Positions 7,775-16,954 of a DNA stretch of 17,919 bases are shown piece after piece. The DNA is from Flavobacteriales bacterium (GTDB taxonomy: Bacteria; Bacteroidota; Bacteroidia; Flavobacteriales_F; PHOS-HE28), in assembly GCA_016702645.1 (NCBI GenBank), contig JADJDP010000005.1, forward strand, positions 1-17,919. Reading direction: 5' to 3'. The translations under genes and the position numbers were made by a program. How positions within the stretch are numbered: the first letter of the stretch is position 1; every line of letters starts with the position of its first letter. The notes beneath the pieces were generated by a model. That model was not told where the DNA came from and made no database searches. It saw only the letters and a list, made by a program, of their open reading frames with translations.

Positions 7775-10700
7775 ATGATATCCTTTATGAAACCCCTCCT
7801 GCTGATCACAGCGCTCGCGCCTGCACCCTTGTGCATGGCACAGAACGGTTGGACCCAAAAAGCCGACTACGGTGGCGGGGCACGCCGCGGTGCAGTTGGC
7901 TTCTCCATCGGAAGCAAAGGGTATATCGGGACCGGGCATGAGATCGGAGGCGGCGCGACGGCCGACTTCTGGGAGTTTGACCCGACTACGAACAGCTGGA
8001 GCCAAAAGGCCAACGTCTACACGCAAGGCATCGCCTACGGCGTGGGATTCGCTATCGGCGGCAAAGGGTACATTGGATCTCTGCCGGGCTTCTGGGAGTA
8101 TGATCCCTCGTTCAACACATGGACCCAGAAAGCCGATTTCGGGGTGGTGCAACCAAGGATCCTGGCCGTTGGCTTTTCCATCGGCTCAAAGGGATACGTA
8201 GGTACCGGTTTCAATTACATAGGGGGGGATCCACAGAGTGATTTCTGGGAGTACGATCCAACGACCGATGCCTGGACACAAAAAGCGGGCTTTCCGGGTG
8301 GTGTGCGTTATGGGGCTGTGGGATTTTCAGTAGGCTCAAAGGGATATGTAGGCACAGGACGTTCGTCTTCCGTTCTCGTCCATAACGATCTCTGGGAGTA
8401 TGATCCGTCGACGAACGCATGGATCCAAAAGGCCGACCTTCCAGGCAGTGCAAGGGACCAGGCAATAGGTTTCTGCATTGGCGCCTCTGGCTTCCTTGGC
8501 ACAGGGTACGGCACCGGGAACACTGTGATCAACGACCTATGGCGATACACTCCTTCGTCGGATTCCTGGGCGCAAGTGGTCGACTTCACTGGAGGAGGTC
8601 GCGCCCAAGCGATCGGATTCTCCATTGGGCCCGTGGGCTACGTTGGCACTGGACTGACCAACACGATCAGCGATATCGTCGCTGACTTCTGGGAATTCGA
8701 CCCGGCTCAAGGCTGTTCGGTGGGGAGTGCATGTGATGACGGTGTACCCTGCACGATCAACGATACCGTCACGAGCAGTTGCGGATGTGCCGGAACCAAT
8801 GCGCCCGATACGGATAGCGACGGTATTTGCGACCTGTCGGATCCATGCCCTCTCCTGCCGAACCTGAGCAACGGCCAATCCTGCAATGATGGTGATGCAT
8901 GCACGATCAACGACATCGTGACCAACTGCGTGTGCGCAGGCACATTCGCGGATACCGACAACGATGGCATCTGCGATGCGACCGATCCGTGTCCTCTACT
9001 TGCCAACCTCACTCCCGGTGACGCATGTGATGATGGTGATGCCTGCACTGTGAACGACAATGTGGACGCGTTCTGCGTATGCCAAGGGAGTTTTCAAGAT
9101 ACAGACGGCGACGGGGTCTGCAACGCCAGCGACAACTGCCCATTTCAGCCTGGTGTTATCGGATCGCCCTGCGACGACGGTGATCCCTGCACCATCAACG
9201 ATGAAGTGAATTCGATCTGCCTGTGCCAAGGGACCGGCACGCCCGATACGGATGGCGACGGTGTCTGCGATACGCAGGACGATTGCCCGAACACACCGGG
9301 TGTTATCGGCTCCAGTTGCGACGATGGCAATGCGAACTCCGTGAACGACGTGCTCAACGCCGTTTGCATCTGCGAAGGCACGATCACACCGCCTGATTCA
9401 TGGACAGTGCGCGCGGACTTGCCGGGGACAGGGCGCAAGGACGCAGTAGGTTTCAGTGTTGGCAACTACGGCTACATGGGAACCGGCTCGAATGATCTGA
9501 ACACGTACCAGGATCTCTGGCGCTTCGACCCCGCCACCAATACATGGGCGCAGATGGCGGATGTGGGCGGTACCCTCCGCACCGGTGCGTTCGCCTTCGC
9601 CACAAGCAGCCATGGCTATGTGGGAGAAGGCATGGATGAACAAGGGACCTACCAACAGGACCTCTGGGAATACGATCCGTTGACCAATGGCTGGACGCTG
9701 GTAAGCCCCACCGACCCTCAAGGCAATGGCCGGTTCCGGGCTGTGGCATTCAGCATCGGGGACATTGGTTACGTAGGGACTGGTCAGACCCCATTCGGTC
9801 TCACACAGGATCTCTGGTCATTCGATACCGGTACTGGAACATGGACATCAAGAGCCGCCTTCGGCAACGGCCTGCCGCGCGCCGCTGCCGTCGGATTCAG
9901 CATCGGTTCCAAAGGCTACGTAGGCACGGGCACCGATGGCTTCAACAACAACAACGACTTCTGGGAGTATGATCCCGCAACAGATACATGGACGCAGCTC
10001 GGCGACTTTGCAGGAACAGCACGCAACTCTGCGGTAGCCTTCGCCATTGACACAAAGGGCTACTTGGGCACCGGCGAGGACAACGCCGGTGATCTTCAGG
10101 ACTTCCATGAGTATGACCCCCTCACCGACAGTTGGACACCGCGGGCCAACTACAGCGGTGATATCCGCCACGGCGCGACAGGCTTTGCCCTCAATGGAAG
10201 GGGATACATCGGAACCGGGGTGAACAACATCGGCTTCCTTGCTGACTTCCGCGAATACACACCAGGAACGACGTGTTGTCGGGGCTTCATGCGATGATGG
10301 CCTCATCTGCACCATCAACGATGTGTACGGCGCAAATTGCACCTGTGCGGGAACCCCTTTGAACGACGCCGATGGCGATGGCGTATGTGACGAGAACGAT
10401 CTCTGTACCGGAACACCGACTGGCGAGCTCGTCAACACCGATGGCTGTTCGTGCACACAGCAGACGTTGGACGATGGCGACCCCTGCACCCTGGATGGCT
10501 GTACCGATGGCATCGTGAGCCATACGTTGTTGGATGGCGACGCCGATCTGGACGGCGTTTGCGATGGTGCGGATGCGTGCGCGAACACTCCAACGGGCGA
10601 AGCTGTCAATGCTTTCGGCTGTGCCTGTTCCGAGCAAACCGTGGATGACGGCATTGCATGCACGGTCGATGACTGCTTGAACGGCGTGGTCACGCACATC

Positions 10701-13022
10701 CTTATAGATGCGGATGCCGATGGTGTCTGCGATACGGACGACGCTTGTCCGGGAACGGCGATCGGTGAGGTGGTGAGTGCAGCCGGATGTGCTTGCGCGC
10801 AATTGCCCACGGTCTGCTTCGATGGTGCCTGTGCAGCGGGCCCAGTGGTGGTGGGCGTGAACGGACCATACTCCAATGTGGGCGCATCGGTGCAAACGGG
10901 AGAACCGCAACCTCCCACCGGATCCCTGCAACAACCAGTTGGGCTGGTGCAGTGGTCAAGTGCCGAGCCACTCGGTGTGGTTCAGTTTCGTGGCCCCACC
11001 TTCCGGGAAGATCAGTTTGAACTTCGGCACCACCAATACGTGGGACAGCCAGATCGCCCTCTGGAGCGCACCGGATTGCAACGCACTGCTCACAGGCGGC
11101 GCGGTACTGGTCGCGGCCAACGATGACTACGTCGGAACACCCCCGTACCCGTACGATGCGGCGATCGCACCCGTATGCGTTACCGCTGGTGCCACTTATT
11201 ATGTGCAGGTGGATGGATACAACACGACCACTTTCGACAACTTCCAGCTTGTGCTGGTGGAGGAGGCAACGCCGAACTGCGATGATGGCAACGCATGCAC
11301 CGTGGACAGCTACAACTGCAGCACAGGGCAATGCACGAACGTGTTCCAGGATGCCGATGCCGATGGCGTATGTGACTTCAACGATACCTGCCCTGGGACG
11401 CCCAACGGCGAAGGCGTGAACGTAGCGGGTTGTTCCTGCTCGCAAGTGACCATCGACGATGGCAACGCGTGTACGCTGGATGAGTGTACCAACGGTAACG
11501 TGACCCACACCTTGCAGGATGCCGATGGCGATCTGGTGTGCGATGCCAATGACAACTGCCCGAACGTGGTGGGACAGATCGGCTCCAGTTGCGACGATGG
11601 CAACGTGGGCACGATCAATGACATCTTGAATGCGAGCTGCCAATGCGAGGGCGTGCCGTCCTGCACAACAAACTCAGTGGCACTTACGCTTCAGACCGAT
11701 GCCAACGGCAACCAGACCAGTTGGGAGATAAGGCCGATCGGCGGTGGCGCCGCGTTGTGCAACGGCAGCGGATCACCTAGCAATGCTACCGTGGTGGAGG
11801 AATGCTGCCTGCCCAACGGCTGCTATCAATTGCTGGTATACGACAGCTTCGGTGATGGCATGACCACTGGTGGCTATGTATTGCGCGATGGGGCGAACAA
11901 CCGGATCATCGACAATGCGAACGATGGGGTCTTCACCTTCACCAGCAGTCTTGCCGCCGGATTCTGCGTGCCAACAGGAACCGATGTGCTGGCGGCGGGG
12001 AGTTGTGACCAGAGCGGCTTGTACACCAATGCGGTTCTCTACGCCGCACCCAATGCGAACGTGAGTGCCCAATACGGCGTGGGCAACCAAACCGACGATG
12101 GCTACCAGTTCTGGTTCTTCGATCCCGATGGCGGCGTACGGACGCACCATCTTCAAGAGCCACGCGAACCCCGGCAGCCCCGGATCGCCCAAGCGGTGCA
12201 ACGGCATGTGCGAGCATCAAGCTGAGCAGTATCGTCACCAATCCCTTGCCGGTGAACAAGTTGCTTAACGTGCGCATCCGCAGCCGTGTGAATGGTATGT
12301 ACAGTCCATACGGCCCGGCTTGCAGGCTCACGTTGGCCAATCCCACGAGTTCATGCGTATCGCAACTGGTGCCCACGCCGGGTGCGACATTCAGCTGCGG
12401 CGCCACCGGCAAAGTGGTGAACGGCACGCACAAGATCCACGCGACTTCCGTGAGCGGTGCAAACCGGTACCAGTTCGAATTCAAACTACCGGGCACGTAC
12501 CTGCGCACCATTTCCAGCACTACCACGGCATTAGTGCTGAACGCATGGGCTACCAGCCCGTTGGTGTGTGGCACGCGCACGTACAACGTGCGAATAAGGG
12601 CCAGCTTCGACAACGGGCTTACGTATTGCAACTACGGACCCATGTGTACGGTAGGCATCACCAACAACACTGCCAACTGCACTCCATACTTACCCACCTT
12701 CGGTGGTGGAGGTGAACACATGGCCACGCAGGATGGTGCCGCCATGAGCCTCTACCCTAACCCACTGCTCGATGGTCGTGTAACGCTTGAACTCTCCGGG
12801 ATCCCTCGGAGGTCACAGGTATCGGCATCGATGTCTTCGACCCTCTTCGGCAAGAGGGTGATGGCGCAGACAATCGCAACCGATGGCGCAGAGGAGTTGA
12901 GCACATTGCTTGAGCTACCCGAGCACATGGCTACCGGCGTATACGTTGTGAGCATCACTTCCACAGACACTTCGGGCCAGGCGGGCAAGATCCTGTTCGT
13001 GGAACGATTGATGGTTGAGTAA
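7775..13022 (+). CDS. Giant T9SS-secreted protein: two Kelch propellers, calcium-loop repeats, sorting domain (frameshifted)
   Basis: About 1750 residues after repair. A signal peptide (MKPLLLITALAPAPLCMAQ; ATG 7775 or 7787) leads into six Kelch blades of the form GFSIGSKGYVGTG...DFWEYDP...TWTQKA (~7850-8705). Next is a Cys-rich block of thrombospondin type 3-like acidic loops (DTDGDGVCDTQDDCPNTPG and kin, ~8715-9390). A second set of six Kelch blades follows (~9400-10265), then more Cys/Asp loops (~10290-10800 and 11270-11650), separated by a PPC-like segment (VWFSFVAPPSGKISLNFGTT). A region with GCYQLLVYDSFGDGMTTGGY follows. The end is a type A sorting domain: SLYPNPLLDGRVTLELSG to FVERLMVE. 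Acidic loops probably bind Ca2+ and the Cys form disulfides outside the cell. Frame changes occur near 10283 (extra T), 10925, 12132 and 12212, with a compensated pair near 12820. The first 2.5 kb is unbroken. Adhesion or glycan binding is plausible, but no catalytic motif is visible. Confidence 0.88.
9305..9330 (+). repeat. 26-bp exact direct repeat inside the Kelch gene (first copy; second at 11578-11603)
   Basis: The bases at 9305-9330 recur exactly at 11578-11603, both encoding Ile-Gly-Ser-Ser-Cys-Asp-Asp-Gly-Asn in the acidic-loop blocks. The repeats flank the whole second Kelch propeller. Recombination between them would remove 2273 bases, which is not a multiple of three, so the reading frame would change unless the local indels are artefacts. 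Confidence 0.85.
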
Positions 13023-13041
13023 AGCACTGATCGCTTTTGAG

Positions 13042-13074
13042 AAAGGGCCGTCTCAATTGAGGCGGCCCTTTCCT
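13042..13074 (+). terminator. Hairpin terminator after the Kelch gene
   Basis: AAAGGGCCGTCTCAA (13042-13056) pairs with TTGAGGCGGCCCTTT (13057-13071) over 15 positions with a single G-T wobble. A short T/C-rich run follows. It begins 20 bases after the Kelch stop, in the right place to end the DUF4907-Kelch transcript. Confidence 0.88.
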
Positions 13075-13137
13075 TATCGCTTTGGAATGGTGCGCAACCT
13101 TTTTTCCCAGGGCCGGTCCACGGATCTTCCACACATC

Positions 13138-13145
13138 TACTTTTG
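13138..13145 (+). promoter_or_regulatory. Candidate -7 promoter box TACTTTTG
   Basis: A perfect TAnnTTTG, the Bacteroidota primary-sigma -7 pattern, in the otherwise empty stretch upstream of the decarboxylase. I see no good -33 TTTG partner at the expected distance. If used, the transcript would carry a leader of about 300 bases. Confidence 0.4.
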
Positions 13146-13422
13146 GAGCGTTCAGCGCACTTATGACAAAGCGAAGCACCGGTATCTGCGACCTAACTTG
13201 GTCAGCCTTGCTTCCGTGCGCGCACTACCACACGGCTTCCGCTGATGTTCGCGACCGTGGCACCCGGAACCATTGACCATGTGGCCTGTTCCGCTCAGGT
13301 GCACGCCTTGTCCCACCTCTTTCCGCCCGTCGGGATCGCATTGTGATCCCTGCGCCCATGCTTGGGAATTCTCCCATCAAGCCTCACGTGCATGCACTGC
13401 ACGCTTCACTTCACAGCGCGGC

Positions 13423-13436
13423 CAAGAGCGCTCTTG
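13423..13436. promoter_or_regulatory. 14-bp perfect palindrome just upstream of the arginine decarboxylase
   Basis: CAAGAGCGCTCTTG is its own reverse complement and ends 17 bases before the ATG at 13454. With no loop it suits a dimeric repressor site better than an RNA hairpin. Its position could block transcription or ribosome access. Its function is inferred only. Confidence 0.4.
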
Positions 13437-13453
13437 CCCCAATCGTCAAGTAA

Positions 13454-14844
13454 ATGAAGACCCATTACGTCGACCTGATCGAGCAGACCTTCGACTTCCC
13501 CAAGGACGAATTCAATTTCCAGGACGGTAAACTCACTTGGAACGAATTGCCGTTGACGGAACTCATTGAAAGCACGGGACACCGCTGCGCATCAGTTACC
13601 TGCCAAGATCGGCGAGAAGATCGACCAGGCCCAGGGAACACTTCCGCAAGGCGTTCAAGGAACACAAGTACATCGGGACATACACGTACTTCTACTGCAC
13701 GAAGAGCAACCACTTCAACTACATCATTGACAAGGTGCTGGAGAAAGGTGTGAGCCTTGAGACCAGCAGCGCCTACGACATTGAGATCGTGGAACTGATG
13801 ATCGAACGGGGCAAATTGCCCAAGGACGCTACGATCCTGTGCAACGGCTACAAGGACGACCGCTACATCCGCAACATCGCTCGGCTGGCCAACAGCGGTT
13901 TCCAAAGTGGTCCCCATCATCGACAACATGGGCGAACTCAACCGGCTCGATGAAGCGTCGATAGTGCAGTGCGACATCGGTATCCGCATCGCGGCGGAGG
14001 AAGCACCCAAGTTCGAATTACACCAGCCGACTGGGCATCGGCTACAAGGACATCATCCCTTTCTACATGCGCAATGTGAGCAACGGCGCAAATTCAAGCT
14101 GAAGCTCCTGCACTTCTTCATCAATACCGGCATCAGCGACACGGCCTACTACTGGAACGAATTGGGCAAGTGCGTGAACGTGTACTGCGACCTGAAGAAA
14201 TTGTGCCCCACGCTGGACACGCTGGATATCGGTGGGCATGCCGTCAAGAGCAGTCTCAACTTCAGCTTCGATGCCGATTACATGATCGGCGAGATCGTTG
14301 GGCGCATCAAGGACATCTGCGACGAGAACAAAGTCCAAGAGCCCAACATCTACAGCGAGTTCGGCAGCTTCACCGTGAGCGATTGCGGAGCCACTTTCTT
14401 CAGCATCATCGATCAGAAGAAACAGAATGAGAAAGAGCGTTGGAACATGATCGACGGCAGCTTCATGACCACGCTACCGGACACATGGGCCATCAATAAG
14501 CGCTTCATCATGCTGCCCATCAACAACTGGGAGGATGAGTATGAACGGTCTTCCTCGGTGGTATGACCTGCGACAGCGACGATTACTACAACAGCGAGCA
14601 AGCACGTGAACGCCATCTACCTGCCCAAGTTCCGAGAGGCCGCAAACAGCATATCGGCTTCTTCAATACCGGCGCTTACCAAGACTCGCTCGGGGCTTCC
14701 GGCGGCATCCAGCATTGCCTGATCCCGAAACCGAAGCACGTATTGGACCGCGCAGCCGACGGAATCTCGTGGATTGGGTCTTCGCTGAAGAACAAAGCAG
14801 TGAACGTATGATGGAACTACTGGGCTACCTGCCAAGGAGAGTAG
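13454..14844 (+). CDS. speA: PLP-dependent arginine decarboxylase (alanine-racemase fold, fold type III), frameshifted
   Basis: Predicted to turn arginine into agmatine, the entry to polyamine synthesis. Starting at 13454 (MKTHYVDLIEQTFDFPKD), the repaired protein is about 460 residues. That matches the compact Bacteroidota type and is shorter than enterobacterial SpeA (~650). The PLP-binding Lys is in YFYCTKSNHF (codon 13702-13704). The catalytic Cys equivalent to that of ornithine decarboxylase is in GMTCDSDDY (codon 14569-14571). HFFINTGISDTAYYW and LDIGGHAVKSSLNFSF mark the barrel and PLP-phosphate region. Breaks fall near 13580-13625, 13900, 14020, 14090, 14550, 14600, 14650 and 14750. 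The frame holding ERMMELLGYLPR has no nearby stop, so the true end is probably the TAG at 14842-14844 after one more shift. Arginine specificity is inferred from family resemblance and the polyamine neighbour; another basic amino acid or diaminopimelate cannot be wholly excluded. Confidence 0.85.
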
Positions 14845-14927
14845 GTAAAGGAAGTGAACCGACTACTCGTGTGTTGAATATCCACCGTGGATGCCATACG
14901 GCTACGGCGCCAATTCGAACATCTCAC

Positions 14928-14956
14928 TTGCGCATCACACCACGCGTCTATATTTC
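14928..14956 (+). promoter_or_regulatory. Candidate promoter of the DHS-like gene
   Basis: TTG (14928-14930), 18 bases, then TATATTTC (14949-14956), one base from TAnnTTTG. The ATG at 14974 follows by 17 bases. It lies in the ~130-base gap after the decarboxylase, so the DHS-like gene may have its own promoter as well as readthrough. Confidence 0.4.
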
Positions 14957-14973
14957 GCCCCGTAACAACCCGA

Positions 14974-15942
14974 ATGAGCAACGCACGTCCGATATCGTCC
15001 TTCATCGAGAAGCACTACTTGCACTTCAACGCAGCTGCTTTGGTGGATGCCGCGAAAGGGTATAAGGCACATAAAGCCGCAGGCAAGAAAATGATGGTGA
15101 CGCTGGCCGGCGCCATGAGCACGGCCGAGTTGGGCAAGATCCTGGCGGAGATGATCCGCAAAGGACAAGTGGACATCATCAGTTGCACCGGGGCCAACCT
15201 TGAGGAGGATGTGATGAACTTGGTGGCCCACGATCGCTACGAACGGGTACCGAATTACCGTGACCTGACACCGCAACAGGAGCGTGACCTCTTGGACCGC
15301 GGCATGAACCGCGTGACGGACATGTATCCCCGAGCACGAAGCATTCCGTCGTTTGGAAAAGCATGTGGTGGATGTGGAAGTCGGACGACAAGGCGGTAAC
15401 CGACTGTTCCGCATCAGTACTTCTATGACACCGTCAATAGCGGTGTGCTAAAGCAGTACCAGATGGTCGATCCGAAGGACAGTTGGATGGTGGCCGCTGC
15501 GGAACGCAACCTGCCCATTATCTGCCCGGGCTGGGAAGACAGCATTGGGCAACATCTTCGCAGGCCACTGCATCGTTGGCGATTGCAAGCCGGGCATGAT
15601 GAAGAGCGGCATCGAATACATGATGTTCCTGGCCGATTGGTACCTCAGAATTGTGGTGAACACGGTATCGGCTTTTTCCAGATCGGCGGTGGTATCGCGG
15701 GCGATTTCCCCATTTGCGTGGTGCCTATGCTGCACCAGGGACCTTCAGCAGGACAATATTCCTTCTGGAGCTACTTCTGCCAGATCGGCGACAGCACCAC
15801 GAGCTATGGCAGCTACAGCGGTGCTGTGCCCAATGAGAAGATCACATGGGGCAAACTTGATATCGATACACCGAAGTACATCATCGAAAGCGATGCTACT
15901 ATTGTCGCGCCTCTCATCTTCGCCTACATCTTGGACATGTAA
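14974..15942 (+). CDS. Deoxyhypusine synthase-like NAD-dependent polyamine enzyme, frameshifted
   Basis: Bacterial members of the DHS fold transfer an aminobutyl group from a polyamine through NAD. Some make homospermidine; true eIF5A modification is an archaeal/eukaryotic role. The start at 14974 gives MSNARPISSFIEKHYLHFNA. MMVTLAGAMSTAELGKILAE and IISCTGANLEEDVMN follow, then IPEHEAFRRLEKHVVDVW, YQMVDPKDSWMVAAAERNLP, GIGFFQIGGGIAGDFPICVV and FWSYFCQIGDSTTSYGSY. The active-site Lys that forms the enzyme-substrate imine in this family is in ITWGKLDID (codon 15853-15855). Breaks lie near 15320, 15360-15400, 15545, 15650 and 15740. The repaired length of ~323 residues is usual for the bacterial group. 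It follows the arginine decarboxylase by 130 bases. Whether it makes homospermidine, acts on agmatine, or modifies a protein cannot be read from sequence. Confidence 0.88.
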
Positions 15943-15957
15943 GCCTCACCCGCTCCC

Positions 15958-16345
15958 ATGCAACGACTCATACGCTCATTCAACACCCTTACCGATGGCC
16001 TGAAGAAACACAGCAAGAGCAGTATCCTGATGGCATCGACAACCACATCAAATCGATCACACCGCGAAGGCGACCTGTTGCGCGTGATCGAAGCTGCGAA
16101 CACCGAGGCCCTGTACCTCATCAAGATCGATCCGGAAAGCCGCGAGGAGGTCCGGGCAGTTCCTTGATCAAGAGGATGGCCCGGAGCCCTGCCGCCGGCG
16201 ATGATGACGATGCACCGGAGGGCCTGGCGCCGATGGTGCGGATGATGAGGAAGCTGGTGATGACGACAAACCCGACGCGGATGATGACGCCGATGACGAT
16301 GCGGATGCCGCTGCGGATGAAGATGCGGACGATGACGAGGATTGA
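15958..16345 (+). CDS. Small hypothetical protein with Asp/Ala-rich acidic tail, frameshifted
   Basis: No family recognised. The ATG at 15958, 15 bases after the DHS-like stop, gives MQRLIRSFNTLTDGLKKHSK. After two compensating shifts the protein continues GDLLRVIEAANTEALYLIKI and DPESREEVR, then runs into GDDDDAPEG. One more shift leads to GADGADDEEAGDDDKPDADD, continuing as a nearly pure Asp/Ala/Glu tail to DDDED at the TGA 16343-16345. Repaired length is about 129 residues: a basic N-terminus, a small helical-looking middle and a disordered acidic end. The uncorrected DNA gives two overlapping short frames (15958-16167 and 16164-16361), the second rich in Met/Arg; the acidic reading is more protein-like and ends just before the terminator. 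It may be co-transcribed with the polyamine genes. Its role is unknown. Confidence 0.55.
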
Positions 16346-16364
16346 CCCCGTGAACGGATAGTGG

Positions 16365-16392
16365 AACGCCGCCCTTAACGGGCGGCGTTTTT
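16365..16392 (+). terminator. Rho-independent terminator after the polyamine/acidic-protein unit
   Basis: AACGCCGCCC (16365-16374), loop TTAAC, GGGCGGCGTT (16380-16389), followed by a T-run. The stem is a perfect 10 base pairs. It lies 20 bases after the acidic protein's stop, supporting that stop and the unit's end. Confidence 0.92.
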
Positions 16393-16477
16393 GTTTTCAG
16401 TACATACACCATAAGCTGTTCGTGGAAGTCTGGATCCTTTATCCGTTCAACTCCTGCGACCTCGTTACTTTTCCGTC

Positions 16478-16863
16478 ATGCTCCAAGGAAAATTCCATAT
16501 CGCCTTTGCCACCACCGACCTGAAACGCATCAAAGCGTTCTATGGTGGATTGCTTGGTTGTCCCGAAGGCCGTAGTTCCACGCACTGGGTGGACTATAAC
16601 TTCTTCGGCCATCAGTTGACCATACAAGAGGTTGCGCGCTTGGAGCGCGTGAAACGTGTACAACCCAAAGAGCCATGTACCCAGTGAGCATTGGGGTATC
16701 GTGCTCGATATGGACGACTGGAAGAAATTGCGCGATCGCTTCAAGAAGGTCGGCGTCACCTTCTTCATTGAACCCTATACAGGTGATGAAGGGTGATGTT
16801 GGAGAGCAGATGAGTCTCTTCATTGAAGACCCGGATGGCCATGCCATCGAGTTCAAAGCATAG
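16478..16863 (+). CDS. VOC/glyoxalase-bleomycin resistance-type protein, frameshifted
   Basis: A small metal-dependent vicinal-oxygen-chelate fold protein of about 128 residues. The ATG at 16478 gives FHIAFATTDLKRIKAFYGGL and THWVDYNFFGHQLTIQ. After a shift near 16680 the chain continues PSEHWGIVLDMDDWKKLRDR and VGVTFFIEPYT. After another near 16790 it ends MSLFIEDPDGHAIEFKA at 16863. The usual metal-site residues are visible: His in FHIAF, His in SEHWGIVL and Glu in AIEFK. This layout matches uncharacterised single-copy VOC proteins that often carry a glyoxalase label. The substrate cannot be assigned; glyoxalase I activity is not shown by the sequence. It stands alone between a terminator upstream and a convergent hairpin downstream. 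Confidence 0.85.
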
Positions 16864-16910
16864 CGGAGAAGGGAACTTGTTCAAGAAGGGATAGCCCGCA
16901 TTGAAAAGCA

Positions 16911-16935
16911 GAACGGCGGCCAATGGCCGCCGTTC
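16911..16935. terminator. Bidirectional hairpin between convergent genes
   Basis: GAACGGCGGCC, loop AAT, GGCCGCCGTTC: a perfect 11-bp stem. It sits between the VOC stop (16863, plus) and the MORN gene stop (16955, minus). On the minus strand it is followed by TGCTTTTC; the plus side has no T-run. It probably ends the minus-strand gene best. Confidence 0.8.
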
Positions 16936-16954
16936 AAATGATTTCCTGTTGCAT

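Larger units (their letters stand above)
13075..13453. other. Intergenic leader before the arginine decarboxylase
   Basis: About 380 bases with no convincing gene; the short frames here lack family motifs and contain no clear start. It holds a candidate promoter box at 13138-13145, a small hairpin GGGATC-7-GATCCC (13332-13350), the 10-bp palindrome GTGCATGCAC (13388-13397) and a 14-bp palindrome near the gene start. I recognise no known riboswitch. Confidence 0.6.

Noticed and set aside
8715..9390. Regularly spaced repeated words in the Kelch gene, considered as a CRISPR or tandem DNA array
   Set aside because: The repeats are degenerate, in frame, and encode Cys/Asp calcium-loop motifs; there are no constant repeats with unique spacers.
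9848..10918. Long open frame on the minus strand (356 residues), and another at 10702-11643
   Set aside because: They are shadows of the Asp/Gly/Cys-rich plus-strand Kelch gene. Their composition is Ser/Thr/Pro or Val/Ile/Arg repeats mirroring the opposite codons, with no family motif.
13273..13530. 85-residue open frame overlapping the decarboxylase start
   Set aside because: It overlaps the start of the arginine decarboxylase in another frame, is rich in Cys/Pro/Arg noise and shows no recognisable domain.
16195..16345. GATGAC-rich tract, considered as a microsatellite or non-coding repeat
   Set aside because: It is imperfect, and in one frame gives a continuous Asp/Ala/Glu tail ending right before a terminator, so a coding explanation is better.
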